A DNA stretch of 7,970 nucleotides from DATBHZ01 sp036557185 (GTDB taxonomy: Bacteria; Actinomycetota; Acidimicrobiia; IMCC26256; JAENVU01), in NCBI GenBank assembly GCA_036557185.1, contig DATBHZ010000065.1, positions 1-7,970 of the forward strand, in the 5' to 3' direction. Each line of letters starts with the position of its first letter. The stretch's first letter is position 1. The notes below the pieces were generated by a model that worked only from the letters and a program-made list of their open reading frames with translations, was not told the origin of the DNA and made no database searches. Of this stretch, positions 1-6,328 are shown piece after piece. The position numbers and the translations under genes are program-made.

Positions 1-399
1 GTCGCGCCCCGCCGACTCGATGTCGAGGTCCCCCGCGCCGAGCACACGGTCGACGAGCCCCTGGTGGAAGTCGATGTTGTTGATCCGCTCGAGCGGGATC
101 TCCGTGCCGCGCTTGGAGATGATCCCGGAGCGCGAGATCACGCGCTTGTCGGTCAGGACGAAGTGCGTGTACGTCCAGACGCAATAGCGGTAGACGACCC
201 AGGCCGCCCAGACGAAGATGGCGAGAGCAAGCGGCCAGCCGAGCCACGACCAACCGCTTGGGAGCCCGGCCCAGATGATGAACAGGACGACGAGTCCCGA
301 GCCGACCAGGATGTGGCGCCAGAAGAACCACCAGTGCGGCTTGAGGTCGAGTACGACGGTCTCGCCCTCGTTGATGAGCTTCCGTGGATACGGGGGCAT
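1..399 (-). CDS. Membrane PH-domain protein (bPH2 / YdbS-like), C-terminus beyond the window
   Basis: The visible 133 residues start at the ATG 399-397 and continue past position 1, so the gene is partial. Two hydrophobic stretches at about residues 30-47 and 52-71, rich in W, V, L and I, look like membrane helices. They are followed by a bacterial PH (bPH2) module at about 75-133 with the typical pattern: FVLTDKRVISRSGII, then EIPLERINNIDFHQGLVDRVLGAG, then DIESAG. Proteins of this family sit in the cytoplasmic membrane with the PH fold facing the cytoplasm; their molecular role is mostly unknown. The start lies only 4 nt after the stop of the upstream oxidase gene and has no clear ribosome binding site, so translation is probably coupled to that gene. 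In mycobacteria a PH-domain gene lies close to purK-purE. Here purK is on the other side of the window, which may be a loose remnant of that neighbourhood (inference). Confidence 0.85.
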   Translation of the reverse strand, partial: MPPYPRKLINEGETVVLDLKPHWWFFWRHILVGSGLVVLFIIWAGLPSGWSWLGWPLALAIFVWAAWVVYRYCVWTYTHFVLTDKRVISRSGIISKRGTEIPLERINNIDFHQGLVDRVLGAGDLDIESAGRD

Positions 400-403
400 G
401 CGC

Positions 404-1696
404 TCAGGGTAGGCCGAGCACGCGGTCGGTGTACGCACTCCGGAAGCGACCGTCCGGATCGAGGCGACGCCGCGCCTCCTGGAACGCGTCCCACTCCGGG
501 TACCGCGGCGCGAGTGTCGCGGCCGTCTGGAAGTGGAGTTTCCCCCAGTGCGGGCGGCCACCGAGGTCGTTCATGATCGCTTCCACACCGCGGAAGTAGC
601 GCTCGAACGGCGTGCCGGCCGAGACGTGCACGGCGAGATAACAGTTCTCGCGGCCCATCCCCATCGAGAGCGGGATGTCGTCAGGACCGATCGCGCGGAT
701 CTCGACCGGGAAGTCGACTTGCAGGTGCTCGCGCTCGATCAGCGCACGGATCGCCGTGAGACCCTCGCGCATCGACGCGCGGGGGATCGCGTACTCCATC
801 TCCACGAACCGCGTGAGTCGCGGCGTGCAGAAGACGTTGTAGCTGAGGTCGACCCGCTCGGTGCGGTGCATCCCCGACACCACACCCCGGATCAGCTCGG
901 GGATCTTCTCGGGGCGGCGGCGCCCGTAGGCCGAGGTCGCCGCCACGTAGTAGTTGCCATAGAGGATCTCGGCTCGCCACTTCTTGTAGCCCGTGCGAGC
1001 CCGGATCGGCTCCTCCGTGCGGTTCGCCGCCTTCACCGTGCAGGTCTCCGTGTGCGGGTACCAGTAGCAGTCGACGTGCTCGTTGGAGTCGACGATCCCG
1101 TCCCACTCGTCGAGGAACGAGTGCCAGTCCTTGGGCTCCTCGACGGCGTGCAGGCGGAACAGGGGCTCGCACTGCACCGTCGCGCGTGTCATGACACCGA
1201 GTGCCCCGAGCCCGACGCGTGCCGCGTGGAAGGCGTCCGGCTCCTCCTTCGCCGAGCAGCGAACGACCTCGCCGGTGCCGCTCACGAGCTCGAGACCGAC
1301 GACGGCCTGCGGTATCGACGCGTAGCGGATGCCCGTCCCGTGGGTCGCGGTCGCGCACGCGCCCGCGAGCGTCTGGCGATCGATGTCGCCGAGGTTCGGG
1401 AGCGCGAGACCGCGCTTGGCGAGCTCTTCGTTCAACCGCCAGAGCGGGATGCCCGCTTCGACCGTCGCCGTCATCGCCTCGCGGTCGATCTCCAGGATCC
1501 GGTCCAGCGCGTTGATCCGCACCATCCGGCCGGTCGTGCAGGCGATGTCGGTGAACGAGTGCCCGGACGCCACGACCTTGATCGTTTGCCGCGCGGCGGC
1601 CGCCGTCTCGACGGCCTCGACCACCTCGAGCAGACTCCTTGGCTCGTCGACGGCCACCGGGGCGCAACGCTGGTTGCGCGCCCAGTTCCTCCACAC
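404..1696 (-). CDS. FAD-linked D-arabinono-1,4-lactone oxidase / L-gulono-1,4-lactone dehydrogenase family protein
   Basis: This is a 430-aa flavoenzyme of the VAO/PCMH fold that oxidises aldonolactones (L-gulono- or D-arabinono-1,4-lactone) in ascorbate-like pathways. The N-terminal WRNWARNQ and CAP are followed by the FAD-binding segment VVASGHSFTDIA (about residues 41-52). Its His46 corresponds to the histidine that carries covalent FAD in gulonolactone and arabinonolactone oxidases. Further motifs are NLGDIDRQTLAGACATATHGTG, an ALO C-terminal domain with FVEMEYAIPR, and the signature HWGK at about 383-386. From memory it resembles the mycobacterial L-gulonolactone dehydrogenase, also about 430 aa. 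The GTG at 1696-1694 was chosen because GGAG lies 5 nt upstream and the resulting length fits the family. An ATG at 1780-1778 would add 28 residues but has no ribosome binding site. The true electron acceptor and substrate cannot be read from the sequence. It probably forms an operon with the PH-domain gene downstream. Confidence 0.9.
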   Translation of the reverse strand: MWRNWARNQRCAPVAVDEPRSLLEVVEAVETAAAARQTIKVVASGHSFTDIACTTGRMVRINALDRILEIDREAMTATVEAGIPLWRLNEELAKRGLALPNLGDIDRQTLAGACATATHGTGIRYASIPQAVVGLELVSGTGEVVRCSAKEEPDAFHAARVGLGALGVMTRATVQCEPLFRLHAVEEPKDWHSFLDEWDGIVDSNEHVDCYWYPHTETCTVKAANRTEEPIRARTGYKKWRAEILYGNYYVAATSAYGRRRPEKIPELIRGVVSGMHRTERVDLSYNVFCTPRLTRFVEMEYAIPRASMREGLTAIRALIEREHLQVDFPVEIRAIGPDDIPLSMGMGRENCYLAVHVSAGTPFERYFRGVEAIMNDLGGRPHWGKLHFQTAATLAPRYPEWDAFQEARRRLDPDGRFRSAYTDRVLGLP

Positions 1697-1701
1697 CCCG
1701 G

Positions 1702-1705
1702 CTCC
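1702..1705 (-). promoter_or_regulatory. Ribosome binding site deciding the oxidase start
   Basis: GGAG on the minus strand lies 5 nt before the GTG at 1696. It favours this GTG over the upstream in-frame ATG at 1780, which has no comparable site. A possible -10 hexamer TACGCT (minus strand, 1730-1725) would place a transcript start near 1718, between the two candidate start codons. No convincing -35 was seen. Confidence 0.45.
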
Positions 1706-1865
1706 GATCAGCGCCACGGCTCGGAGCGTATGCGGAGCGCCGAGAAATCTCTTGACCTCGGGGAGCGACCTCTTTAGCATCCCGATTGCACCACTCAGCA
1801 CGGGATCGTGGCGCATCCACACGACAGTGCGGAAGCGACGCCTCCCGGTGGCGAAGGCGGAGCCA

Positions 1866-1907
1866 AGGCGGAGGTCGGGCACTCGGCGTGAGCCGGAGGT
1901 CCGGCAC
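1866..1907. repeat. Two-copy imperfect direct repeat, 25-bp period
   Basis: The 17-mers at 1866-1882 (AGGCGGAGGTCGGGCAC) and 1891-1907 (AGCCGGAGGTCCGGCAC) differ at two positions. The second copy contains a perfect inverted repeat with 6-bp arms around GG. This could be a tandem operator, a degenerate dispersed repeat of the genome, or chance in GC-rich DNA. Confidence 0.35.
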
Positions 1908-2075
1908 CGAGGCGGCGTCGATGCCGGCGCTGCGAGCGGTGTGGGGTGGAGCCCCGAGGAGATCGGAGCTGCAACGCAGCGAAGACTACTCGGGGTCCAC
2001 TCGCGTCTGGGCCCGTGTGGTGCAGCCTCGCGGCGCTTCACGGTTGCAGCCCCGGGATGTGTCACAGCGCGCAGG

Positions 2076-2081
2076 TAGGTT
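2076..2081 (+). promoter_or_regulatory. Putative -10 element (TAGGTT) of the helicase gene, leaderless type
   Basis: TAGGTT ends 6 nt before the GTG start at 2088. There is no Shine-Dalgarno sequence in front of the GTG. Together these fit a leaderless transcript starting at or next to the start codon, which is common in actinobacteria. No clear -35 was seen. Confidence 0.5.
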
Positions 2082-2087
2082 GGCTCG

Positions 2088-4097
2088 GTGCGGCCCGACG
2101 AACTGCTCGCCGACCTCGATGCCTCCCAGCGCGCGGCCGTCGCCGAGCCGGCGCTCCCACTCGCGATCCTCGCTCCCGCCGGCTCGGGAAAGACGAGAGT
2201 GCTCACCCGGCGGATCGCGTGGCACGTCGCGACCGAGCGCATCGAGGCCTCGCACGTCCTCGCCGTGACGTTCACGCGCCACGCCGCCACCGAGTTGCAG
2301 CAGCGCCTGCACCGCCTCGGCGTGCGCGAGCACGTCACCGCGGGAACGTTCCACGCGGTGGCGCTCGGTGTGCTCCGGCGCTACGCAGCGGATCGAGGTG
2401 TGGCGATGCCCGCGCTGCTCGACCGTAAGGCGCGCGTCCTTGGCCCGCTCATCGGTGGCGCTCGCGGTGCTGCGCTCACCGTGGCGATCACCGAGATCGC
2501 GGGCGAGATCGAGTGGGCGAAGGCCCGCCTGGTGCGCCCCGAGCGCTACGAGGCGGCTGCCGAGGCAACGGGTCGGGAGACGCCGCGGCCGCCGGCAGAG
2601 GTCGCCCGGATCTACCAGGCATATGAGCGCGAGAAGCGGAAGAAGCGCCTGCTCGACTTCGACGACCTCATCTGGGAGTGCGCGAAGGCCCTCCACAACG
2701 ACCCTGAGCTCGCCGCCGTCCAGCGGTGGCGTTTCCGGCATCTCTTCGTCGACGAGTTCCAAGACGCGACCCGCGCGCAGCTCCGCCTCGTCCGTGAGTG
2801 GCTGGGCGACAGGTCGGACCTCTGCGTGGTGGGCGATCCCGACCAGGCGATCTACGCGTTTGCCGGAGCCGACCCCGCCCTGCTCGAGCGCTTCGGCGAT
2901 CGATTCGCCGGCGCCACCAGCGTCCGGCTCGACACCAACTACCGATCGACGCCACAGGTCGTGCATGCCGCGCGGGTGGTGCTGCCCGCATCGCAGCGGG
3001 CGCTCGTGCGCGCCGCCTGCGCCGACGGGCCCGAGCCCACGATCACGACCTACGCCGACGACGAAGCCGAGGCCCGAGGCGTCGCACAACGGCTGCGCGC
3101 CGCGCACCGTCCTGAGCGCCCGTGGTCCGAGCTCGCGATCCTCTACCGCGTCAACGCGCAGTCGGCACCGTTCGAAGAAGCGCTCCGCCGTGAGGGGATC
3201 CCCGTGCGACTCCGCGGCGCGCAGGCCTTCCTCGACCGCCCGGAGGTGCGTGCGCTCCTCGATGCGTTGCAGGTCAGCGCCTCCCAAGCGCCGGGGAGGG
3301 CGTTCACCGAGCACCTGACCGACCTCGCCGAAGACGCGCGCGGCGGTACGGACGAACGTCGCGAATATGCGGAGGCGCTCGCACGCCTCGGTCACGAGTA
3401 CCTCGCTTCCGAGGGAGCTCCCGGTTCGGTCTCCGGCTTCTCCGAGTTCCTCCGTGCCACGCTGCGCGGGAGCGACGACGACGGGCCCAGGGGCGACGGT
3501 GTCGTGCTCTCGACCTTTCACCGTGCCAAGGGCCTGGAGTGGGACACCGTGTTCGTCACCGGCCTCGAGCGTGGTCTGGTGCCGATCTCGCACGCCGAGG
3601 GCGATCCGCCCGCGCTGGCGGAGGAACGAAGGCTGCTGTACGTCGCGATGAGCCGCGCACAGCGAGCGCTGCATCTCAGCTGGGCACAACAACGAGCACG
3701 CGGAGCTCGAACGTCGAAGCGCTCGCGCAGCCCGTATCTCCGCGAAGTCGAGCGCGTGCTGCGCGGTGAACGCGCAGCGGCGCCCGCGGCCTCCAACGGA
3801 GCGCAGCGTGCGCGGGCGACGCTCGACGCGATCGGCGGCTCCGACCTCTCCCCCGCCGCGCTTCGCCTGTACGACGAGCTCGTCGCATGGCGCAGCGAGC
3901 TCGCGCGGGCTTCGAGCGTCCCCGCGTACGTCATCCTCGACAACAAGGCGCTCCGGCACGTCGCCGGGACGCGGCCCACCTCCAACGAGGCCCTGCTTGC
4001 AGTGCCGGGCATCGGGCCCGTCAAGCTCGAGCGCTACGGTCCGGCCCTCCTCGAGGTCGTCGGACGCCATGCGACCGCAGCTCACGACGAGGGTTGA
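2088..4097 (+). CDS. uvrD2: UvrD2-like SF1A DNA helicase with C-terminal HRDC domain
   Basis: This 669-aa 3'-5' ATP-dependent helicase of the UvrD/PcrA family shows all core motifs: Walker A PAGSGKTR (30-37), motif Ia VLAVTFTRHAATEL (57-70), DEFQD (222-226), GDPDQAIYAFAG (249-260), TNYRS (283-287), motif V STFHRAKGLEWD (475-486) and motif VI RRLLYVAMSRA (514-524). The C-terminus (about 590-662) is an HRDC domain ending in the helix-hairpin-helix-like VPGIGPVKLERYG, as in RecQ helicases and in mycobacterial UvrD2. UvrD2 acts in DNA repair and genome maintenance and is essential in Mycobacterium smegmatis. In the Actinomycetales UvrD2 clade a CxxC...CxxC module joins motor and HRDC. Here the linker (about 531-589) is Arg/Ala-rich and has no cysteine. 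The GTG start follows a leaderless -10. An earlier start is unlikely because the upstream sequence is non-coding in character. Confidence 0.93.
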   Translation: MRPDELLADLDASQRAAVAEPALPLAILAPAGSGKTRVLTRRIAWHVATERIEASHVLAVTFTRHAATELQQRLHRLGVREHVTAGTFHAVALGVLRRYAADRGVAMPALLDRKARVLGPLIGGARGAALTVAITEIAGEIEWAKARLVRPERYEAAAEATGRETPRPPAEVARIYQAYEREKRKKRLLDFDDLIWECAKALHNDPELAAVQRWRFRHLFVDEFQDATRAQLRLVREWLGDRSDLCVVGDPDQAIYAFAGADPALLERFGDRFAGATSVRLDTNYRSTPQVVHAARVVLPASQRALVRAACADGPEPTITTYADDEAEARGVAQRLRAAHRPERPWSELAILYRVNAQSAPFEEALRREGIPVRLRGAQAFLDRPEVRALLDALQVSASQAPGRAFTEHLTDLAEDARGGTDERREYAEALARLGHEYLASEGAPGSVSGFSEFLRATLRGSDDDGPRGDGVVLSTFHRAKGLEWDTVFVTGLERGLVPISHAEGDPPALAEERRLLYVAMSRAQRALHLSWAQQRARGARTSKRSRSPYLREVERVLRGERAAAPAASNGAQRARATLDAIGGSDLSPAALRLYDELVAWRSELARASSVPAYVILDNKALRHVAGTRPTSNEALLAVPGIGPVKLERYGPALLEVVGRHATAAHDEG

Positions 4098-4150
4098 CGC
4101 ACCGCGGCCCCGGGTGAACCATTGCCGGAGAGCCCAAGAGGGACGCCCAG

Positions 4151-4155
4151 AGGAG
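4151..4155 (+). promoter_or_regulatory. Shine-Dalgarno site (AGGAG) deciding the start of the HTH gene
   Basis: AGGAG lies 5 nt before the ATG at 4161, the best ribosome binding site in the window. It excludes the earlier in-frame TTG at 4122. A TTGACG at 4094-4099, overlapping the helicase stop codon, with a poor AACCAT 17 nt further on (4117-4122), could be a separate promoter but is weak. Confidence 0.7.
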
Positions 4156-4160
4156 CAGCG

Positions 4161-4487
4161 ATGACTGCACGGCGATCCACGTTCCCGCTCTTCGGCAGCG
4201 ACGACGGCTGGCCGTACCCGGACCTCGACGAGGATGCCGCGGAGCTCGCTCGTCGGGGAATGGTCGACGACGAGCCCGTGGACCTCGACGCGTTGGAGCT
4301 CTCCGCGGACCGTCACGCCTTCGACGCGCTGACACCGGAGGAGCGGGCGTGCGTGGAGATGCGGTTCGGGCGCGGCGCATCGATGAAGACCGTGGCGCGC
4401 GAGCTCGGCTGCACCCATACAGCCGCGGCCACAGTCCTCGGCAGCGCGATCGACAAGCTGCGGACGCGGATCAGCCTCGAAGCCTGA
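4161..4487 (+). CDS. Small acidic protein with sigma-70 region-4-like HTH
   Basis: The 108-aa protein has a very acidic N-terminal half (residues 14-50 contain more than a dozen D/E) followed by a helix-turn-helix segment at about 53-104. The pattern there, LTPEERACVEMRFG...SMKTVARELGC...AIDKLRTRI, follows sigma-70 region 4 (LP..ER.V..LRYG...EIA..LG.S...V......A..KLR). There is no region 2, so it cannot act as a complete sigma factor. It may be a DNA-binding regulator, or a partner that contacts RNA polymerase or the -35 region (inference). It lies 63 bp after the uvrD2 homologue on the same strand with its own AGGAG. In mycobacteria a regulator gene (whiB7) lies next to uvrD2, so a regulator beside this helicase has a precedent, although the protein family differs. 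The exact function is unknown. Confidence 0.75.
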   Translation: MTARRSTFPLFGSDDGWPYPDLDEDAAELARRGMVDDEPVDLDALELSADRHAFDALTPEERACVEMRFGRGASMKTVARELGCTHTAAATVLGSAIDKLRTRISLEA

Positions 4488-4533
4488 ACCTCGCCGGAGC
4501 GTCCGGGTGCGCCGACGGCGCCGCGCGCGTCGC

Positions 4534-4539
4534 TACCGT
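4534..4539 (+). promoter_or_regulatory. Putative -10 element (TACCGT) of the decarboxylase gene, leaderless type
   Basis: TACCGT ends 8 nt before the GTG at 4548, with no Shine-Dalgarno sequence between them. A GC-only dyad, GCGCC-GAC-GGCGC (4509-4521), lies where the -35 region would be. It could be an operator or a terminator stem for the HTH gene without a U-tract, and cannot be decided by eye. Confidence 0.45.
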
Positions 4540-4547
4540 GTGCGCGC

Positions 4548-5900
4548 GTGCACAGCTACGACGAGCACACGGAGCGCATCGCCCGCCTGTGCTTCGACTA
4601 CGCCATCGAGCGACTCCGCATGGACCCCGTGCCGCTCGACGGGCCCTCGACACCCGAAGCGCTCGATGCGGCCGCCGGGAAGCTGATCACGCCGCGCGGG
4701 CACGCACCCGAAGATGTGATGCGCGTGTTCGCCGAGGTGCTCGCCCCGGCGTGTGTGTCGAGTGACAGCCCGCGCTTTCTCGCCTTCATCCCCGAGGCAC
4801 CGACGAAAGCCTCGCAGCTCTTCGATGTCGTCGTCTCCGCCTCGGCCATCGTCGGCAGCTCATGGCTGGAAGGGAGCGGCGCGATCCACGCGGAGAACGA
4901 GGCATTGCGCTGGATCGCAGATCTGGCCGCGTTCCCGCCCGGGGCGGGAGGGTGCTTCGTGTCCGGCGGGTCTGCAGGCAACCTGTCGGCGCTCGTCACG
5001 GCGCGCGAAGCCGCTCGCGCCAAGCTCGGTGGCCCGCGCGGTCGATGGCGCGCGGTGCTCGGTGATCAGGCGCACTCGTCGCTGACCAACGCGTTGCACA
5101 TCATGGACGCCGAGCCACTCGTCGTGCCCTCCGACGCCGACGGCCGCTTGACCGGCAGAGTGCTCGCGGCCGCGCTCGACGCCGACCCGGACCCGAGGTC
5201 GATCTTCGCGATCGTCGCAACCGCGGGGACGACCAACGCGGGGATCGTCGACGACCTTGCCGGCATCGCCGCCACGGCCGCCGAGCACGGACTGTGGATG
5301 CACGTCGACGGGGCATACGGGCTCGCTGCGATGGCCGCGCCGAGCGCGCGCTCGCTCTTCGACGGCATCGAGCGCGCCAACTCGTTCGTGGTGGACCCGC
5401 ACAAATGGCTGTTCGCGCCGTTCGACTGCGCCGCGCTGCTCTACCGTGAGCCCGAGCTCGCGCGCCGAGCGCACACGCAGCACGCCGCGTACCTCGAGCC
5501 GTTGCGCACCGCCGGCGAGTGGAACCCAGCCGACTACGCGTATCACCTGACGCGCCGCGTGCGCGGGCTGCCCTTCTGGTTCTCCTTGGCCGTGCACGGC
5601 ACGAATGCCTACGCGGACGCGCTCGAGCGAACGCTCGCCATCGCGAAGCGCGCAGCCGCGGCCATCGACGCGGCACCACACCTGGAGCTGTTGCGGCAGC
5701 CGGACCTCAGCATCGTGCTGTGGCGACGCACCGGCTGGTCGGCCGCCGACTACACGGACTGGTCGAGGAGGATGCTCGACGAGCAGCGCGTGTTCGCCCT
5801 GCCGACGACGTGGGACGGCGAGGTCGTGGCACGCGCTGTGTTCCTGCACCCCGACATGCCCGACGCGGTGGTCGACGACATGGTCGTCTCGATGGCCTAG
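4548..5900 (+). CDS. Group II PLP-dependent amino-acid decarboxylase
   Basis: This 450-aa fold-type I PLP enzyme belongs to the aromatic-amino-acid / glutamate / histidine decarboxylase superfamily (pfam Pyridoxal_deC type). Visible motifs are WLEGSG (106-111), FVSGGSAGNLSAL (137-149), DQAHSS with His176 for stacking on the PLP ring (173-178), ATAGTTNAGIVDDL (224-237), HVDGAYG with Asp254 for the pyridine nitrogen (252-258), and DPHKWLFAPFDCAALL with the Schiff-base Lys286 (283-298). DQAHSS resembles aromatic-L-amino-acid decarboxylases (tryptophan, tyrosine, DOPA), but the substrate cannot be assigned. The length is near the usual 450-490. The enzyme is expected to be cytoplasmic and to release CO2 and an amine. 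The GTG start follows a leaderless -10. No amine transporter, amine oxidase or biosynthetic genes lie next to it, so no pathway can be named. Confidence 0.9.
   Translation: MHSYDEHTERIARLCFDYAIERLRMDPVPLDGPSTPEALDAAAGKLITPRGHAPEDVMRVFAEVLAPACVSSDSPRFLAFIPEAPTKASQLFDVVVSASAIVGSSWLEGSGAIHAENEALRWIADLAAFPPGAGGCFVSGGSAGNLSALVTAREAARAKLGGPRGRWRAVLGDQAHSSLTNALHIMDAEPLVVPSDADGRLTGRVLAAALDADPDPRSIFAIVATAGTTNAGIVDDLAGIAATAAEHGLWMHVDGAYGLAAMAAPSARSLFDGIERANSFVVDPHKWLFAPFDCAALLYREPELARRAHTQHAAYLEPLRTAGEWNPADYAYHLTRRVRGLPFWFSLAVHGTNAYADALERTLAIAKRAAAAIDAAPHLELLRQPDLSIVLWRRTGWSAADYTDWSRRMLDEQRVFALPTTWDGEVVARAVFLHPDMPDAVVDDMVVSMA
5883..5900 (+). repeat. Left copy of an 18-nt direct repeat (17/18), at the decarboxylase stop
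   Basis: GTCGTCTCGATGGCCTAG forms the last codons and stop of the decarboxylase. The sequence recurs at 6575-6592 with one change (T to C at position 5). The repeats bound a lower-GC segment with two small genes. See the right copy and the finding on the cassette. Confidence 0.5.
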
Positions 5901-5932
5901 AAACACGAGTGCGCTGAGGTCACCACGCAAGC

Positions 5933-5945
5933 TCACGACTCGTGA
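5933..5945. other. 13-bp palindrome (TCACGA-C-TCGTGA) downstream of the decarboxylase
   Basis: A perfect dyad with 6-bp arms and one central base lies between the convergent stop codons of the decarboxylase (5900) and the 94-aa gene (5970). The related arm CACGAGT at 5904-5910 can also pair with ACTCGTG at 5938-5944, with a loop of 27 nt. On the minus strand TTT follows at 5903-5901. It may help terminate the minus-strand transcript or be a protein-binding site; both are weak. A second dyad, AAGGG-T-CCCTT, lies at 5957-5967. Confidence 0.3.
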
Positions 5946-5969
5946 AAATGCGCGGCAAGGGTCCCTTCC

Positions 5970-6254
5970 TCAGAGCGAGCAAAGCTCTTCTGACCGACAG
6001 TCGAAGTACAGGATCTCGAAGGTCGGACCCAACTCCGCCTGGAGTCGCCGCGCGAGCGTGAGCCCAGTTTCAGCGAACTCGTTCCGCCGCGCTGGTGAGG
6101 GCCATGAGTACATGCTGTCCGCGAGGGCGTCGTACTCCGCGGCCCAACGCCAGAGGTCAGACATGAGCGCGTCGCCGACGGCCAACGAGTCAGGAAGGAC
6201 ACCGAGCTCGCTTCCGCCTGCATCCCACACAGGGAACGCGAAGTAGTCGGCCAT
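5970..6254 (-). CDS. Uncharacterised small protein (94 aa)
   Basis: This soluble, acidic, Trp/Tyr-rich protein begins MADYFAFPVWDAGG, continues with LWRWAAEYDALADSMYSW at about 33-50, and has a conserved-looking tail GLTLARRLQAELGPTFEILYFD at about 68-89. The pattern of a YFAFPVW start plus an LARRLQAELGP...V.YFD end recalls a family of uncharacterised actinobacterial proteins known to me only by appearance; no function is known. It has no signal peptide and no membrane helix. The ATG at 6254 was chosen because the protein-like sequence begins there; the upstream extension looks non-coding. GAAGG lies very close to the start (2 nt), so translation initiation may be weak or leaderless. It lies 74 bp after the small membrane-protein gene on the same strand, and the two may be co-transcribed. 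It lies within the lower-GC segment bounded by the 18-nt repeat. Confidence 0.6.
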   Translation of the reverse strand: MADYFAFPVWDAGGSELGVLPDSLAVGDALMSDLWRWAAEYDALADSMYSWPSPARRNEFAETGLTLARRLQAELGPTFEILYFDCRSEELCSL

Positions 6255-6328
6255 GACCTTCAGTCTGTGGGTCGCCACGGTCTCCCACCTTGTAGTGGCG
6301 CAGCCAACTCGCCCCTCCCGCGGAGCCT

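Larger units (their letters stand above)
1697..2087. other. Divergent intergenic region between oxidase and helicase genes, with degenerate repeats
   Basis: No convincing gene lies in this roughly 390-bp region. All reading frames through it have the irregular composition of shadow frames. It holds a 17-nt direct repeat in two copies (1866-1882 and 1891-1907; 15/17 identical, period 25). The second copy contains a 14-bp palindrome, GCCGGA-GG-TCCGGC, at 1892-1905. There is also a small hairpin GCTGC-AAC-GCAGC at 1968-1980, and TGCAGCC occurs twice near 2022-2050. A TTGACC/TAGCAT pair with 17-nt spacing (1752-1780) points rightwards, but would give a leader of about 300 nt. The helicase start has a better leaderless -10 right in front of it. 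If the oxidase begins at 1780, the gap shrinks to 307 bp. Confidence 0.6.

Noticed and set aside
533..1777. Plus-strand open frame opposite the oxidase gene
   Set aside because: It is a mirror of the oxidase codons, Arg/Asp/Val-rich, without any family resemblance.
1752..1780. Plus-strand promoter TTGACC-17-TAGCAT
   Set aside because: The match is fair but it lies about 300 nt before the helicase and would overlap the possible N-terminal codons of the oxidase. A better-placed TAGGTT lies directly in front of the helicase start. Kept only as a remark.
1697..2338. Extension of the oxidase frame upstream to give a 644-codon protein
   Set aside because: The extra part crosses the divergent intergenic region and the helicase start, has no domain, and far exceeds the roughly 430 residues of the family.
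4122..4160. TTG start for the HTH protein, 13 residues earlier
   Set aside because: The ATG at 4161 has AGGAG 5 nt upstream. The earlier TTG has no such site, and its added residues look like leader sequence.
1986..4418. Long open frame (810 codons) on the minus strand opposite the helicase and HTH genes
   Set aside because: It is an antisense shadow of high-GC coding DNA: composition is rich in R, G, E and H with no recognisable domain, while the plus strand encodes a complete helicase with all motifs.
4509..4521. GCGCC-GAC-GGCGC stem as an intrinsic terminator of the HTH gene
   Set aside because: It is short, has no T-run after it, and such stems are frequent by chance in DNA of this GC content.
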